A stretch of DNA of 6,364 nt from a bacterium (GCA_021800805.1 JAJYYR010000048.1:1-6364); one strand, 5' to 3'. Positions 1 to 6,069 are shown, counted from the stretch's first letter. The notes: a model not told the origin generated them from the sequence alone. Numbers and translations are program-made.

Positions 1-378
1 CTCATTCTTTTGAAACCGGGAAAATTGACGGACGAAGAGTTTGCATTAATGAAAAAACATCCCGTATTCGGCGAAGAGATTTTAAAGAAAATAAAAGGTT
101 TGGAGCATATTATACCCGGAGTCAAGCACCACCACGAAAGACATGACGGAAGAGGTTATCCTGACGGATTAAAAGAAGACGAAATCGAATTAAACGCAAA
201 GATAATATCTGTCGCCGATACTTTCGACGCTATGACATCCGACCGCCCTTACAGGAAGGGACTCGACCCAAAAATAGCAATAGACGAACTTATAAGATGC
301 TCCGGCACGCAGTTCGACGGAAAAATAGTGGATGCTTTCGTAAAGGCTTTTCCGCATATCGATATGTCTAAATTATAA
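1..378 (+). CDS. HD-GYP domain protein (c-di-GMP phosphodiesterase type), C-terminal part
   Basis: The reading frame is open from base 1 to a TAA at 376-378, so this is the C-terminal 125 residues of a gene that begins upstream. The visible start, LILLKPGKLTDEEF, is the typical HD-GYP segment that follows the HD metal-binding pair, so the TTG at base 10 is an internal codon and not the start. The diagnostic motif HHERHDGRGYPDGL (HHE, then DGxGYPxG) lies at about 125-168, followed by the conserved D-FDAMTSDRPYR segment at about 220-256. Proteins of this family hydrolyse cyclic di-GMP to pGpG or GMP. The HD residues and any receiver, PAS or membrane region are outside the window, so the input signal cannot be told. 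The next gene is a chemoreceptor 61 bases downstream on the same strand, consistent with a signalling cluster. Confidence 0.93.
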   Translation, partial: LILLKPGKLTDEEFALMKKHPVFGEEILKKIKGLEHIIPGVKHHHERHDGRGYPDGLKEDEIELNAKIISVADTFDAMTSDRPYRKGLDPKIAIDELIRCSGTQFDGKIVDAFVKAFPHIDMSKL

Positions 379-439
379 TAAATTTAAATATTTGCATATA
401 TATAATTAATATTATTTATTAAAAACGGAGAATGTTAAA

Positions 440-2107
440 ATGGTTAAAAAATTAATGTATTTTACGGGGATGACTTTTTTCGTCTATTTCTTCGGATTTA
501 TTTTACTGTACCTTTTTTTGAAAAGTTTTACGATAAATCACTTTTTAGTAATGTTTGCCGTATTTTCGTTCTGTTTTGCCGCAGTAAATTCGGTTTATTT
601 TTATTTTAACCTGTTTAGGCAGGTTAAAGAATTCGATAATGAATTTAAAAATATATCGGCTACAGATAAATACGATTTTACTAAAACATATACCCTTCCT
701 AAACTATTCATACCTTTTGAAACCTTCCTGACAAATCTTATAGGTTTTTCAAAGGACGCAATACACGAACTCGTATCGAACGCCTCTAAATCTTCCGTAT
801 CGAACGCTAGATTTAACTACGAAATAGGCATTACGACTAATGAAATGAAAGAAATAAGGAACAATTTCGAAGTAATAGGAAACGTTATGAACGATTCCGC
901 CAAATCGGTAAGCGCTATTGCGGCGAATATGGAAGAATTTAAATCTTTTATAGAAGGACTGCATAAAATAAGCAATAATACTATCCAAACCGCGGAGGAA
1001 ATAAATAAAAGTTCTTCGGGCACCATATCGGCGATAAACGTAAACAAAGAATCGCTGGAAGGACTGCACAAGGAGATGAACAATATTTTATCCATAGTCA
1101 ACATAATAGACGATATAGCAAGCCAGACGAATCTTCTGGCGCTTAACGCCGCGATTGAGGCGGCAAGGGCGGGAGAGCACGGAAGAGGTTTTGCCGTAGT
1201 AGCAGACGAAGTAAAAAAACTTGCGGAGCAGACCCAGAAGCAGTCTAAAGAAATAGAAAAGACGACCGGAATAGTCGCCGGCAACTTTGATATACTGGTT
1301 CAAAAAAACAATTCTATCATCGAAATAATAAAAACGAACACGGGGTCGGTAGAGGAAATGCTCAATTCTTTTTCAGAACTTGCGGGTAAAATCTCGCAGG
1401 CTAACGATATGATAATAAATATTACGGCGGCTACGGAACAGCAGTCCAGTTCGGTTGAAGAAGTTTCCCAGACGGTTCTGCATATGTCGCAATCCGTGAA
1501 AGATATTTCAGAAAAATTAAACGTTTTAAGTTCCAAAAGTATAGAGATAAGCAAAATTTCGGAAAAATCCGAAAATATACTTAAAAAAGTCAAAGTAGGA
1601 GCGCATATCGAAAAAATTGCGGAGTTTGCGGAAGAAGGAATCAGGGAGATAGCCGGAATAATCGAAAGTTCTATTAAAAGCGGGGAGATTTCTACTTCCG
1701 ATATATGGGACAGAAATTATGTTCCTATAATGAATACAAATCCGCAGAAATATAAAACAAAATTTACCGATTTTGTAAAGAGGCGGATTCAGCCGATAGA
1801 AGATAAATATCTTGCAATGGACCCAAGTTTTAAATATTTTTTGCTTGTTGACGAAAACGGTTATGCGGCGGCGCATAATTCCATATACGACAATCCGCTT
1901 ACCGGCGATTACGCAAAGGATATCGCCGGCAACAGGTCCATGAGGATATTTAACGACCCTGTCGGCCTTGCGTTAGCAAGAAACACGGATAACCTAATAG
2001 TCCAGACTTATCCGAGAGACACCGGAGAAGTAATAAGCGACGTCGGCGTCCCTGTTTTCATAGACGGCAGGCACTGGGGCGGCATAAGGGTAGGTTACGG
2101 GGTATAG
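440..2107 (+). CDS. Methyl-accepting chemotaxis protein with C-terminal sensor-like domain
   Basis: This is a 555-residue chemoreceptor. Residues about 7-29 and 33-58 are two hydrophobic helices separated by only a few residues, so there is almost no periplasmic part. I see no clear HAMP domain after them. A long helical region follows, with the highly conserved MCP hairpin at about 223-272 ([20 protein letters not shown], then [17 protein letters not shown]), which contacts CheA and CheW. Residues about 421-555 form a separate globular domain ending in [13 protein letters not shown], with [14 protein letters not shown] and a Q-YPRDTGE segment. This resembles the PAS/Cache-like sensor found at the C-terminus of some cytoplasm-sensing MCPs. 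The ATG has GGAG at 427-430, nine bases upstream. The ligand is unknown. Chemoreceptor identity is sure; the C-terminal domain assignment is from memory of the pattern only. Confidence 0.93.
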   Translation: MVKKLMYFTGMTFFVYFFGFILLYLFLKSFTINHFLVMFAVFSFCFAAVNSVYFYFNLFRQVKEFDNEFKNISATDKYDFTKTYTLPKLFIPFETFLTNLIGFSKDAIHELVSNASKSSVSNARFNYEIGITTNEMKEIRNNFEVIGNVMNDSAKSVSAIAANMEEFKSFIEGLHKISNNTIQTAEEINKSSSGTISAINVNKESLEGLHKEMNNILSIVNIIDDIASQTNLLALNAAIEAARAGEHGRGFAVVADEVKKLAEQTQKQSKEIEKTTGIVAGNFDILVQKNNSIIEIIKTNTGSVEEMLNSFSELAGKISQANDMIINITAATEQQSSSVEEVSQTVLHMSQSVKDISEKLNVLSSKSIEISKISEKSENILKKVKVGAHIEKIAEFAEEGIREIAGIIESSIKSGEISTSDIWDRNYVPIMNTNPQKYKTKFTDFVKRRIQPIEDKYLAMDPSFKYFLLVDENGYAAAHNSIYDNPLTGDYAKDIAGNRSMRIFNDPVGLALARNTDNLIVQTYPRDTGEVISDVGVPVFIDGRHWGGIRVGYGV

Positions 2108-2157
2108 GTATAAAAAAATATTAGCCGTAATTTTCAAATTAACTTTTAATTAATTAA

Positions 2158-2164
2158 GGGAGGA
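2158..2164 (+). promoter_or_regulatory. Strong ribosome binding site of the satP-like gene
   Basis: GGGAGGA lies six bases before the ATG at 2171. It is the best Shine-Dalgarno match in the window and fixes the start of the transporter gene. Confidence 0.75.
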
Positions 2165-2170
2165 AATTTT

Positions 2171-2716
2171 ATGGAAACAAAATTAGCCAATCCGGCTCCG
2201 CTCGGACTTTCCGGGTTTGCTCTTACGACCTTTTTGCTCAGCATGATTAACGTCGGGTGGTTTTCGGGCGCAAACATGCCAATGGTTCTTGCATGCGCTT
2301 TTGCTTTCGGCGGTACGGCTCAGTTTGCCGCCGGTATTATGGAAATGCCGAGAGGCAACAGTTTCGGCACGGTCGCTTTTTGCGGTTACGGGGCGTTCTG
2401 GTGGAGTTTTGCCCTGTTCGTTTTATTCTTTTCAAAAGGAGTAACCGGAGCGTTCGCAGGCTGGTATCTGTTCTTGTGGGGACTGTTTACGATGTTTATG
2501 TGGGTTGCGTCTTTGAAAAAAGCCAAGGCGCTTATGCTGATTTTTTTATTTCTTACCGCGACTTTTTATCTGCTTGCTATCGGTTTCTGGACGGGAGCGG
2601 CTATTATAACAGTCGTCGGCGGATATTTAGGGCTTATTACCGCCGTTCTGGCATTTTACCTTGCGGCGGCCGAAAGCATCAACGAATCATGGGGAAGCGC
2701 CGTTCTGCCGGTATAA
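2171..2716 (+). CDS. satP: Acetate/succinate transporter, SatP/YaaH (GPR1/FUN34/yaaH) family
   Basis: This is a 181-residue, strongly hydrophobic protein close to the length of E. coli SatP (188). The family signature NPAPLGL is at residues 7-13, followed by SGFALTTFLLS and the conserved FGGTAQFAAGIMEMPRGNSFG stretch (residues about 46-66), then GYGAFWWSF (72-80). Six hydrophobic segments can be drawn at about 14-31, 37-55, 66-88, 94-114, 119-138 and 147-168, the expected topology. Members take up acetate, and in some cases succinate, with protons across the inner membrane. A strong GGGAGGA precedes the ATG. The gene stands alone: 63 bases separate it from the chemoreceptor and a repeat element follows it. 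The gene symbol is by family; substrate preference cannot be read from sequence alone. Confidence 0.92.
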   Translation: METKLANPAPLGLSGFALTTFLLSMINVGWFSGANMPMVLACAFAFGGTAQFAAGIMEMPRGNSFGTVAFCGYGAFWWSFALFVLFFSKGVTGAFAGWYLFLWGLFTMFMWVASLKKAKALMLIFLFLTATFYLLAIGFWTGAAIITVVGGYLGLITAVLAFYLAAAESINESWGSAVLPV

Positions 2717-2777
2717 CAATTAATACCTTAAATCACAGGTAGGAACTATTAAAATTGTTTCAACATTATGATAAAGA

Positions 2778-2863
2778 CTGGATTCCCGCTTTCGCGGGAA
2801 TGACTATGCGGGGATTGAGGTTTTAACCCAACAATCGTCATTCCCGCGAAAGCGGGAATCCAG
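2778..2863. repeat. MITE/REP-like inverted-repeat element with two dRS3-like palindromes
   Basis: Two perfect 27-base inverted arms (2778-2804 and 2837-2863) surround a 32-base centre. Each arm contains the 20-base palindrome ATTCCCGCTTTCGCGGGAAT or its complement (cores 2782-2801 and 2840-2859), which alone folds into an 8-bp stem with a 4-base loop. The core fits the pattern ATTCCC-N8-GGGAAT known for dRS3 repeats of Neisseria. Similar palindromes occur in many other bacteria, so common descent is not implied. It contains no gene, so it would have to be moved or copied by something outside. It sits between the transporter and the MNT/HEPN module and could act as a bidirectional transcription stop or mRNA-end stabiliser. 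Confidence 0.88.
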
Positions 2864-2892
2864 ATTTAATATAGCTTTTGAGTATATAATGT

Positions 2893-2914
2893 AATTTCTA
2901 ATGCAGGATTAAGG
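2893..2914 (+). repeat. 22-base direct repeat, copy 1
   Basis: AATTTCTAATGCA followed after two bases by ATTAAGG recurs at 4092-4113 with only the two middle bases different (20 of 22 identical). Both copies lie just 3' of a dRS3-like palindrome, suggesting they are part of a larger repeat unit. Confidence 0.6.
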
Positions 2915-2927
2915 GATAATATTTGAT

Positions 2928-2957
2928 TTGACTTCCCGTTAGTAATATAATTATAAA
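2928..2957 (+). promoter_or_regulatory. Candidate sigma-70-type promoter of the MNT/HEPN module
   Basis: TTGACT (2928-2933) and TATAAA (2952-2957) are separated by 18 bases. Each has one mismatch to the TTGACA/TATAAT consensus. Transcription would begin near 2964, giving a leader of about 30 bases before the ATG at 2995. The AT richness of the region makes a chance -10 match likely, but the -35 match is good and the position is apt. Confidence 0.5.
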
Positions 2958-2994
2958 TATGAAAAATTAATTAATATTTAAAATATTTCTAGGT

Positions 2995-3333
2995 ATGTTC
3001 AAATCTGAAATTTCATCCATAGGCGAAGCGGTTAAAGTTTTAAAGATAAACCTAGGCGCCGATTTAATAAATATTACGGTTTTCGGGTCGCGCGCACGGG
3101 GTGATTTTTCTAAAGATTCGGACTTAGACGTCCTCGTAGTGGTTAAGAATAAAACAATACCCGTTTCATCCCTTATTAACGATACTTTTTATGACGAGGA
3201 GCTTAAAAACGATATACCTTTTTCGGTTACCGTTATGCCCGAAAAATCATGGGAAAAAAATAAAAAGTTTAATACAGGTTTTTATTCGAATATTAAAAGA
3301 GAGGGGAAGATTTTCTATGGGACTGACGTCTGA
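2995..3333 (+). CDS. MNT-type minimal nucleotidyltransferase (MntA-like antitoxin)
   Basis: This is a 112-residue protein with the core nucleotidyltransferase motif at residues 30-47: GSRARG followed by DSDLDVLV, so G31-S32, ten residues, then D43-x-D45 (GS-X10-DXD). The C-terminal stretch NIKREGKIFYG is usual for this family. Its stop overlaps the next gene, a HEPN protein, by 17 bases. Paired MNT and HEPN genes are widespread. In the characterised MntA/HepT systems the MNT protein is an antitoxin that adds AMP to the HEPN toxin. Function here is inferred by family and pairing. The ATG at 2995 is the only plausible start before the motif, because an in-frame TAA lies at 2968. It has only AGG one base before it, so initiation may be weak or follow a near-leaderless route. 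Confidence 0.88.
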   Translation: MFKSEISSIGEAVKVLKINLGADLINITVFGSRARGDFSKDSDLDVLVVVKNKTIPVSSLINDTFYDEELKNDIPFSVTVMPEKSWEKNKKFNTGFYSNIKREGKIFYGTDV

Positions 3334-3742
3334 GGAAAAAGTATCATTATCGGACATAAGATTCCAAAAAGCGCAAGAAATGTTATCCGATGCGGTTCTT
3401 AACATGGAAGGCAAAAGGTATAAAACGGCGGCTAACAGGAGTTATTATGCGGCTTATCATGCGGCAAGGTCGCTTTTAATACTTAAAGGTATCGACCCTT
3501 CTACTCATGACGGGGTTAAGGCTATGTTTTCCCTTCATTTCGTCAAAAATAATTTAATATCCATAGAAACGGGAAAGATATACCAGAATTTAATGTCTCT
3601 GCGCAATGAAGCCGATTACGACGACTTTTCGGAAATAACCGGAACTGAAGCCGAAAATGCAATTAATATTGTTCAAAAATTTATAGAAACATTAGATAAA
3701 ACAAGAAACGGTATTAAAAATGAAATTATTCACGGTCAATAG
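3317..3742 (+). CDS. HEPN domain protein (UPF0332-like), putative toxin partner of the MNT protein
   Basis: This is a 141-residue helical protein. Typical features are RYKTAANRSYYAAYHAARSL (residues about 34-53), LKGIDPSTHDGV (56-67) and SLRNEADYDDF near residues 95-104, as in UPF0332-type HEPN proteins. The start is ATG 3317, because GAGGGGAAG at 3301-3309 lies at the right distance and the product then begins at the normal family N-terminus. An earlier in-frame ATG at 3191 would read 126 bases through the MNT gene in another frame and is not credible. The usual HEPN RNase motif (R-X4-6-H) is not obvious; R96-NEA-D100-Y101 stands where it is expected. It is probably translationally coupled to the MNT gene. 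It may be an RNase toxin or a substrate-binding partner. Confidence 0.85.
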   Translation: MGLTSEEKVSLSDIRFQKAQEMLSDAVLNMEGKRYKTAANRSYYAAYHAARSLLILKGIDPSTHDGVKAMFSLHFVKNNLISIETGKIYQNLMSLRNEADYDDFSEITGTEAENAINIVQKFIETLDKTRNGIKNEIIHGQ

Positions 3743-3765
3743 TCAATAAAGGTTAAAAAAAACAA

Positions 3766-3996
3766 ATGTGCCTAGCAATTCCATCCAAAGTCATAGAAAT
3801 AAAAGACGAAAGCACCGTTATTGTCGATACTATGGGTTCTAAAAGGCTCGTTTCTACGATGCTTCTGGAAGAGCCTGCAGTCATAGGCGATTATCTGCTA
3901 ATACACGTCGGTTACGCAATGCAGAAAATAGACGAAAAAGAAGCAAAAGAAAGCCTTAACCTGTTCAGGGAAATCGAAAGCAAAACGGCAGGGTAG
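3766..3996 (+). CDS. hypC: [NiFe]-hydrogenase maturation chaperone HypC/HybG
   Basis: This is a 76-residue protein beginning MCLAIPSKV, the signature of HypC/HybG/HupF. Cys2, exposed after Met removal, binds the iron being decorated with CN and CO and later the hydrogenase large subunit. The conserved LIHVGYAMQKID segment with H47 is present and the length is normal. HypC works in a complex with HypD in the cytoplasm. The start is fixed by the MCLA motif. The only Shine-Dalgarno-like sequence is AAAGG at 3748-3752, 13 bases away, which is long. It starts 23 bases after the HEPN stop, so it may be transcribed from the MNT/HEPN promoter; no separate promoter is evident. Confidence 0.96.
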   Translation: MCLAIPSKVIEIKDESTVIVDTMGSKRLVSTMLLEEPAVIGDYLLIHVGYAMQKIDEKEAKESLNLFREIESKTAG

Positions 3997-4054
3997 AATG
4001 ACAAAACCTTAATTCTGCTATAGAAAATATTTAAATGTTTCTTTTATACGTAGA

Positions 4055-4086
4055 TTTTGGATTCCCGCTTTCGCGGGAATCCAAAA
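4055..4086. repeat. Third dRS3-like palindrome, 14-bp hairpin between hypC and hypD
   Basis: TTTTGGATTCCCGC (4055-4068), loop TTTC (4069-4072), then the exact complement (4073-4086). The 20-base core at 4061-4080 is identical to the cores at 2782-2801 and, reversed, 2840-2859. Here it is a solitary copy lengthened by six further paired bases, starting 58 bases after hypC. The run after it on the + strand is A, not T, so a classical intrinsic terminator is not shown. It could still reduce read-through from hypC or stabilise mRNA ends. Confidence 0.88.
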
Positions 4087-4091
4087 AATAA

Positions 4092-4113
4092 AATTTCTAA
4101 TGCAAAATTAAGG
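4092..4113 (+). repeat. 22-base direct repeat, copy 2, carrying the hypD ribosome binding site
   Basis: This matches 2893-2914 at 20 of 22 positions. Its last bases, AAGG, continue into AAGGA (4110-4114), the only Shine-Dalgarno-like sequence before hypD, 12 bases from the ATG at 4127. Confidence 0.55.
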
Positions 4114-4126
4114 ACAAAATATAAAT

Positions 4127-5251
4127 ATGGAATTATATTCCGATTTTAAAAGAAAAGACGATATAAGCAGGCTGATATCTCTCATAGATTCCGAAGTTAA
4201 AAAAACTATCAATATAATGGAAATATGTGGCGGGCATACCCATTCCATTATGAAATACGGATTAAATACCATCCTTAAAGATAAAATAAATTTTCTTCAC
4301 GGACCAGGATGTCCGGTTTGCGTGATGCCTGTTAAAAGAATAGACGAGGCGATAGAAATTGCAAATTCGCCGGACGTTATACTTGCGGCATACGGCGATA
4401 TGATGCGTGTTCCCGGAACCGACAGCTCTCTGATAAAAGAGCGCGCGAAGGGAAAAGACGTAAGGATGGTGTATTCCCCTCTCGATATTATAAAAATAGC
4501 ACTCGATAAAGCAAATAAAGATAAAAAAATAGTTTTTTTCGCGATAGGGTTTGAAACGACGACTCCCATGACGGCGGCTCTTCTCGAAGAAGTTATATCG
4601 AGGCGCATAAATAATGTTTTGTTTCACGTCAACCATGTTCTCGTGCCTCCTCCGATAAACGCCATTTTAGATTCCGGCGATAATTTAATAGACGGATTTA
4701 TCTGTCCGGGACACGTCAGCGTTATGACCGGAAGTAGCATTTATAACGACATTCCTGATAAATACGGCAAGGCGGCCGTCATAGCGGGATTCGAGCCTTA
4801 CGACATTTTAAGCGGAGTTCTTTTAATAGCGAGGCAGATTAACGAAAGCCGACCGTCCGTCGAAATTGCTTATAAAAGGGTGGTCAAAGAAAGCGGAAAT
4901 AAAAAGGCGCAGATTTTGGTGGATAAATATTTTACCGTAAGAGACGAATTCGAATGGAGAGGGTTTGGAAATATTCCCAAAAGCGGGTTAAAATTAAGGG
5001 ACGAGTTTAAAAATTTTGACGCCGAGCACTTTTTTAAGGATGAATTAAAAGAATTACGTTTAAAAACGGAATCGAGTCAAACCGGCAAAGAAAACGCCGC
5101 ATGCAAATGCGGTGAAATATTAAAAGGGAAATCCAAGCCCGACGACTGTCAGCTGTTCGGGAAAGCCTGCAATCCGGAAAATCCGGTAGGGGCATGCATG
5201 GTATCTTTTGAAGGCGCATGCGCCGCATATTATAAATACCGTAATTTTTAA
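4127..5251 (+). CDS. hypD: [NiFe]-hydrogenase maturation protein HypD
   Basis: This is a 374-residue protein of full family length. HypD carries a [4Fe-4S] cluster and, with HypC, forms the scaffold where cyanide from HypE/HypF and CO are attached to iron. Visible motifs in order are CGGHT with C34, GPGCPVC with C62 and C65, IGFETTTP near 142-149, and GFICPGHVSVMTGS. The C-terminal cysteine-rich cluster region contains C326, C328, C341, C348, C357 and C365 and includes the conserved CQLFGKAC and PVGACMVSFEGACAAYYKY stretches. All family cysteines appear intact. The gene is 130 bases after hypC with a hairpin between them. hypE, often the next gene, does not follow; the next 818 bases hold only a gene relic and regulatory DNA. 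Confidence 0.97.
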   Translation: MELYSDFKRKDDISRLISLIDSEVKKTINIMEICGGHTHSIMKYGLNTILKDKINFLHGPGCPVCVMPVKRIDEAIEIANSPDVILAAYGDMMRVPGTDSSLIKERAKGKDVRMVYSPLDIIKIALDKANKDKKIVFFAIGFETTTPMTAALLEEVISRRINNVLFHVNHVLVPPPINAILDSGDNLIDGFICPGHVSVMTGSSIYNDIPDKYGKAAVIAGFEPYDILSGVLLIARQINESRPSVEIAYKRVVKESGNKKAQILVDKYFTVRDEFEWRGFGNIPKSGLKLRDEFKNFDAEHFFKDELKELRLKTESSQTGKENAACKCGEILKGKSKPDDCQLFGKACNPENPVGACMVSFEGACAAYYKYRNF

Positions 5252-5440
5252 ACAATTAATCTTTTAAAGAGCTTTTTAATCTCGATATAGTTATTTCTTC
5301 TTTCATTTTATTATTAGTAACAGCATAATAGATTTATTAAATTATGTCATATTTTAATCCGAAAATTTTCTTCTTATTTTTTGACTGCTAACGTCGAACC
5401 GCTCATTTTAATCCTAAAAAAATCGCAGGTTTTTAAAATT
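5252..5440. other. AT-rich spacer after hypD, no gene seen
   Basis: No frame on either strand gives a recognisable protein. GAGCTTTTTAATCTCGA near 5269-5285 shares 15 bases with the AbiEii relic at 5593-5607. A frame-2 reading runs without stop into the relic but shows no family resemblance before about 5441. No convincing terminator for hypD was found. Confidence 0.4.
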
Positions 5441-5787
5441 GGTAAAAAAATAGATTTCAAATCATATAATAGCTATGATACTTCCTGATATTTACGCCGG
5501 AAAAATGCACGCCGTATTGTTTAGAAGCCGGGGAAACAGAGTTAAGGGGAGAGAGATTGGTACAATTTTGAATGGTATGTTAAAAAAGAAGCGCTTTTTA
5601 ATCTCGAACATTTAAAAGAAAGAATGATTATGAGCCGCAAATAGCAAAAATCGATCTCCTCGATATGCAAAGCGCAAAAAAAGAAGTTGAATCGTTCATA
5701 ATGAACCCAAATATTTTAAATTCATGGTCGAAATAATATTTTAAAACGCTAACCGGCTTAGTTAGATTTAAAAACGATAAAAAATAA
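5441..5787 (+). pseudogene. Broken C-terminal half of an AbiEii/AbiGii-family nucleotidyltransferase gene
   Basis: Joined across frames, the translation reads KKIDFKSYNSYDTPDIYAGK, then MHAVLFRSRGNRVKGRDWYN, then FEWYVKKEALFNLEHLKERM, and later QIAKIDLLDMQSAKKEVESF, NPNILNSWSK and YFKTLTGLVRFK. AGKMHA, NRVKGRDWYDFEWY and WSxDYF are the hallmarks of the AbiEii toxin/nucleotidyltransferase C-terminal half. Lesions visible: an extra T at 5482-5483; an extra GA in the GAGAGAGA tract at 5549-5556 (removing it restores KGRDW); a frame change at about 5635-5645 with roughly 15-20 family residues missing; and a TAA at 5734-5736. The natural C-terminus is reached at TAA 5785-5787. The N-terminal catalytic half is absent. 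Intact AbiEii acts as the toxin of AbiE abortive-infection systems; no AbiEi-type gene is nearby. This copy cannot encode a functional protein. Confidence 0.8.
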
Positions 5788-5824
5788 GAAACGATGTCTC
5801 CAAAGTATGTTAAACGGTTCTCGC

Positions 5825-5845
5825 TTTGCCAACTTAGTTGGCAAA
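5825..5845. promoter_or_regulatory. 21-bp perfect palindrome, possible activator site or hairpin
   Basis: TTTGCCAACT, one T, then its exact complement AGTTGGCAAA. As RNA it gives an 8-bp stem with a 5-base loop. An outer pair, CGCTTT (5822-5827) with AAAGCG (5858-5863), allows a competing larger fold. It lies about 165 bases upstream of the predicted start of the sigma-54 promoter, the kind of distance at which sigma-54 activators bind inverted repeats. A stop signal for older transcription is the alternative. Confidence 0.5.
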
Positions 5846-5974
5846 TTTAGTCGGCGTAAAGCGTCCCTTTCTTAAAATCTTAAATGTCCTTAATTTATAA
5901 TTAGCCGTAATTTTATTTCATTTTTTCTTTATTTCTATATGCCTTTCTTATTCTTTTAGCCTCTTTTTTAAATA

Positions 5975-5990
5975 TGGCACGGAAATTGCA
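5975..5990 (+). promoter_or_regulatory. Sigma-54 (-24/-12) promoter of the TpsA exoprotein gene
   Basis: TGGCACGGAAATTGCA matches the sigma-54 consensus TGGCACG-N4-TTGCW at every fixed base, with the GG and GC elements correctly spaced. Transcription would begin near 6001, giving a leader of about 69 bases to the ATG at 6070. Such promoters need an ATP-driven enhancer-binding activator, so the downstream gene should be tightly regulated. Confidence 0.85.
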
Positions 5991-6055
5991 AAATATAAAA
6001 TAAATTAAAAAATTGCAGTATAATATATAACATAAATTAAAAAATCAAATATTTT

Positions 6056-6062
6056 AAAGGAG
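6056..6062 (+). promoter_or_regulatory. Ribosome binding site of the TpsA gene, first start
   Basis: AAAGGAG is seven bases before ATG 6070. The same seven bases recur at 6109-6115 before an in-frame ATG at 6127, so two starts are possible. The second copy is partly paired in an AGGAG/CTCCT hairpin (6111-6123). Confidence 0.7.
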
Positions 6063-6069
6063 TCCCGCT

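Noticed and set aside
392..420. Promoter-like TTGCAT with AT-rich -10 candidates before the chemoreceptor gene
   Set aside because: No -10 hexamer at a normal spacing. The stretch is nearly all A and T, so matches there mean little.
817..1284. Long open frames on the minus strand inside the chemoreceptor gene (also 749-1069, 1300-1593 and 1526-1876)
   Set aside because: They are antisense shadows of a strongly supported chemoreceptor. The translations are low-complexity and resemble no family.
2257..2742. 161-residue + strand frame inside the transporter gene
   Set aside because: It is a shifted reading of the satP-like gene, rich in Arg, Tyr and Cys, without any motif.
2778..2863. CRISPR array
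   Set aside because: There are only two inverted copies with one 32-base centre, plus one distant copy. CRISPR repeats are direct and regularly spaced.
3191..3316. Extension of the HEPN gene to an upstream ATG at 3191
   Set aside because: It would overlap the MNT coding region by 143 bases in another frame, and the extra residues look like an out-of-frame translation. ATG 3317 has a good ribosome site and the normal family N-terminus.
4262..4636. Minus-strand open frames inside hypD (also 4297-4608 and 5034-5255)
   Set aside because: They are antisense to a full-length HypD with all motifs intact and have no recognisable product.
5262..5286. Intrinsic terminator just after hypD
   Set aside because: TTAAAGAG and CTTTTTAA pair with one mismatch but leave no room for a loop, and the stem would be almost only A-U.
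6019..6024. TATAAT as a sigma-70 -10 box before the exoprotein gene
   Set aside because: There is no acceptable -35 at 16-18 bases, and it lies downstream of the predicted sigma-54 start. The TTGCAA at 5986 is 27 bases away and belongs to the -12 element.
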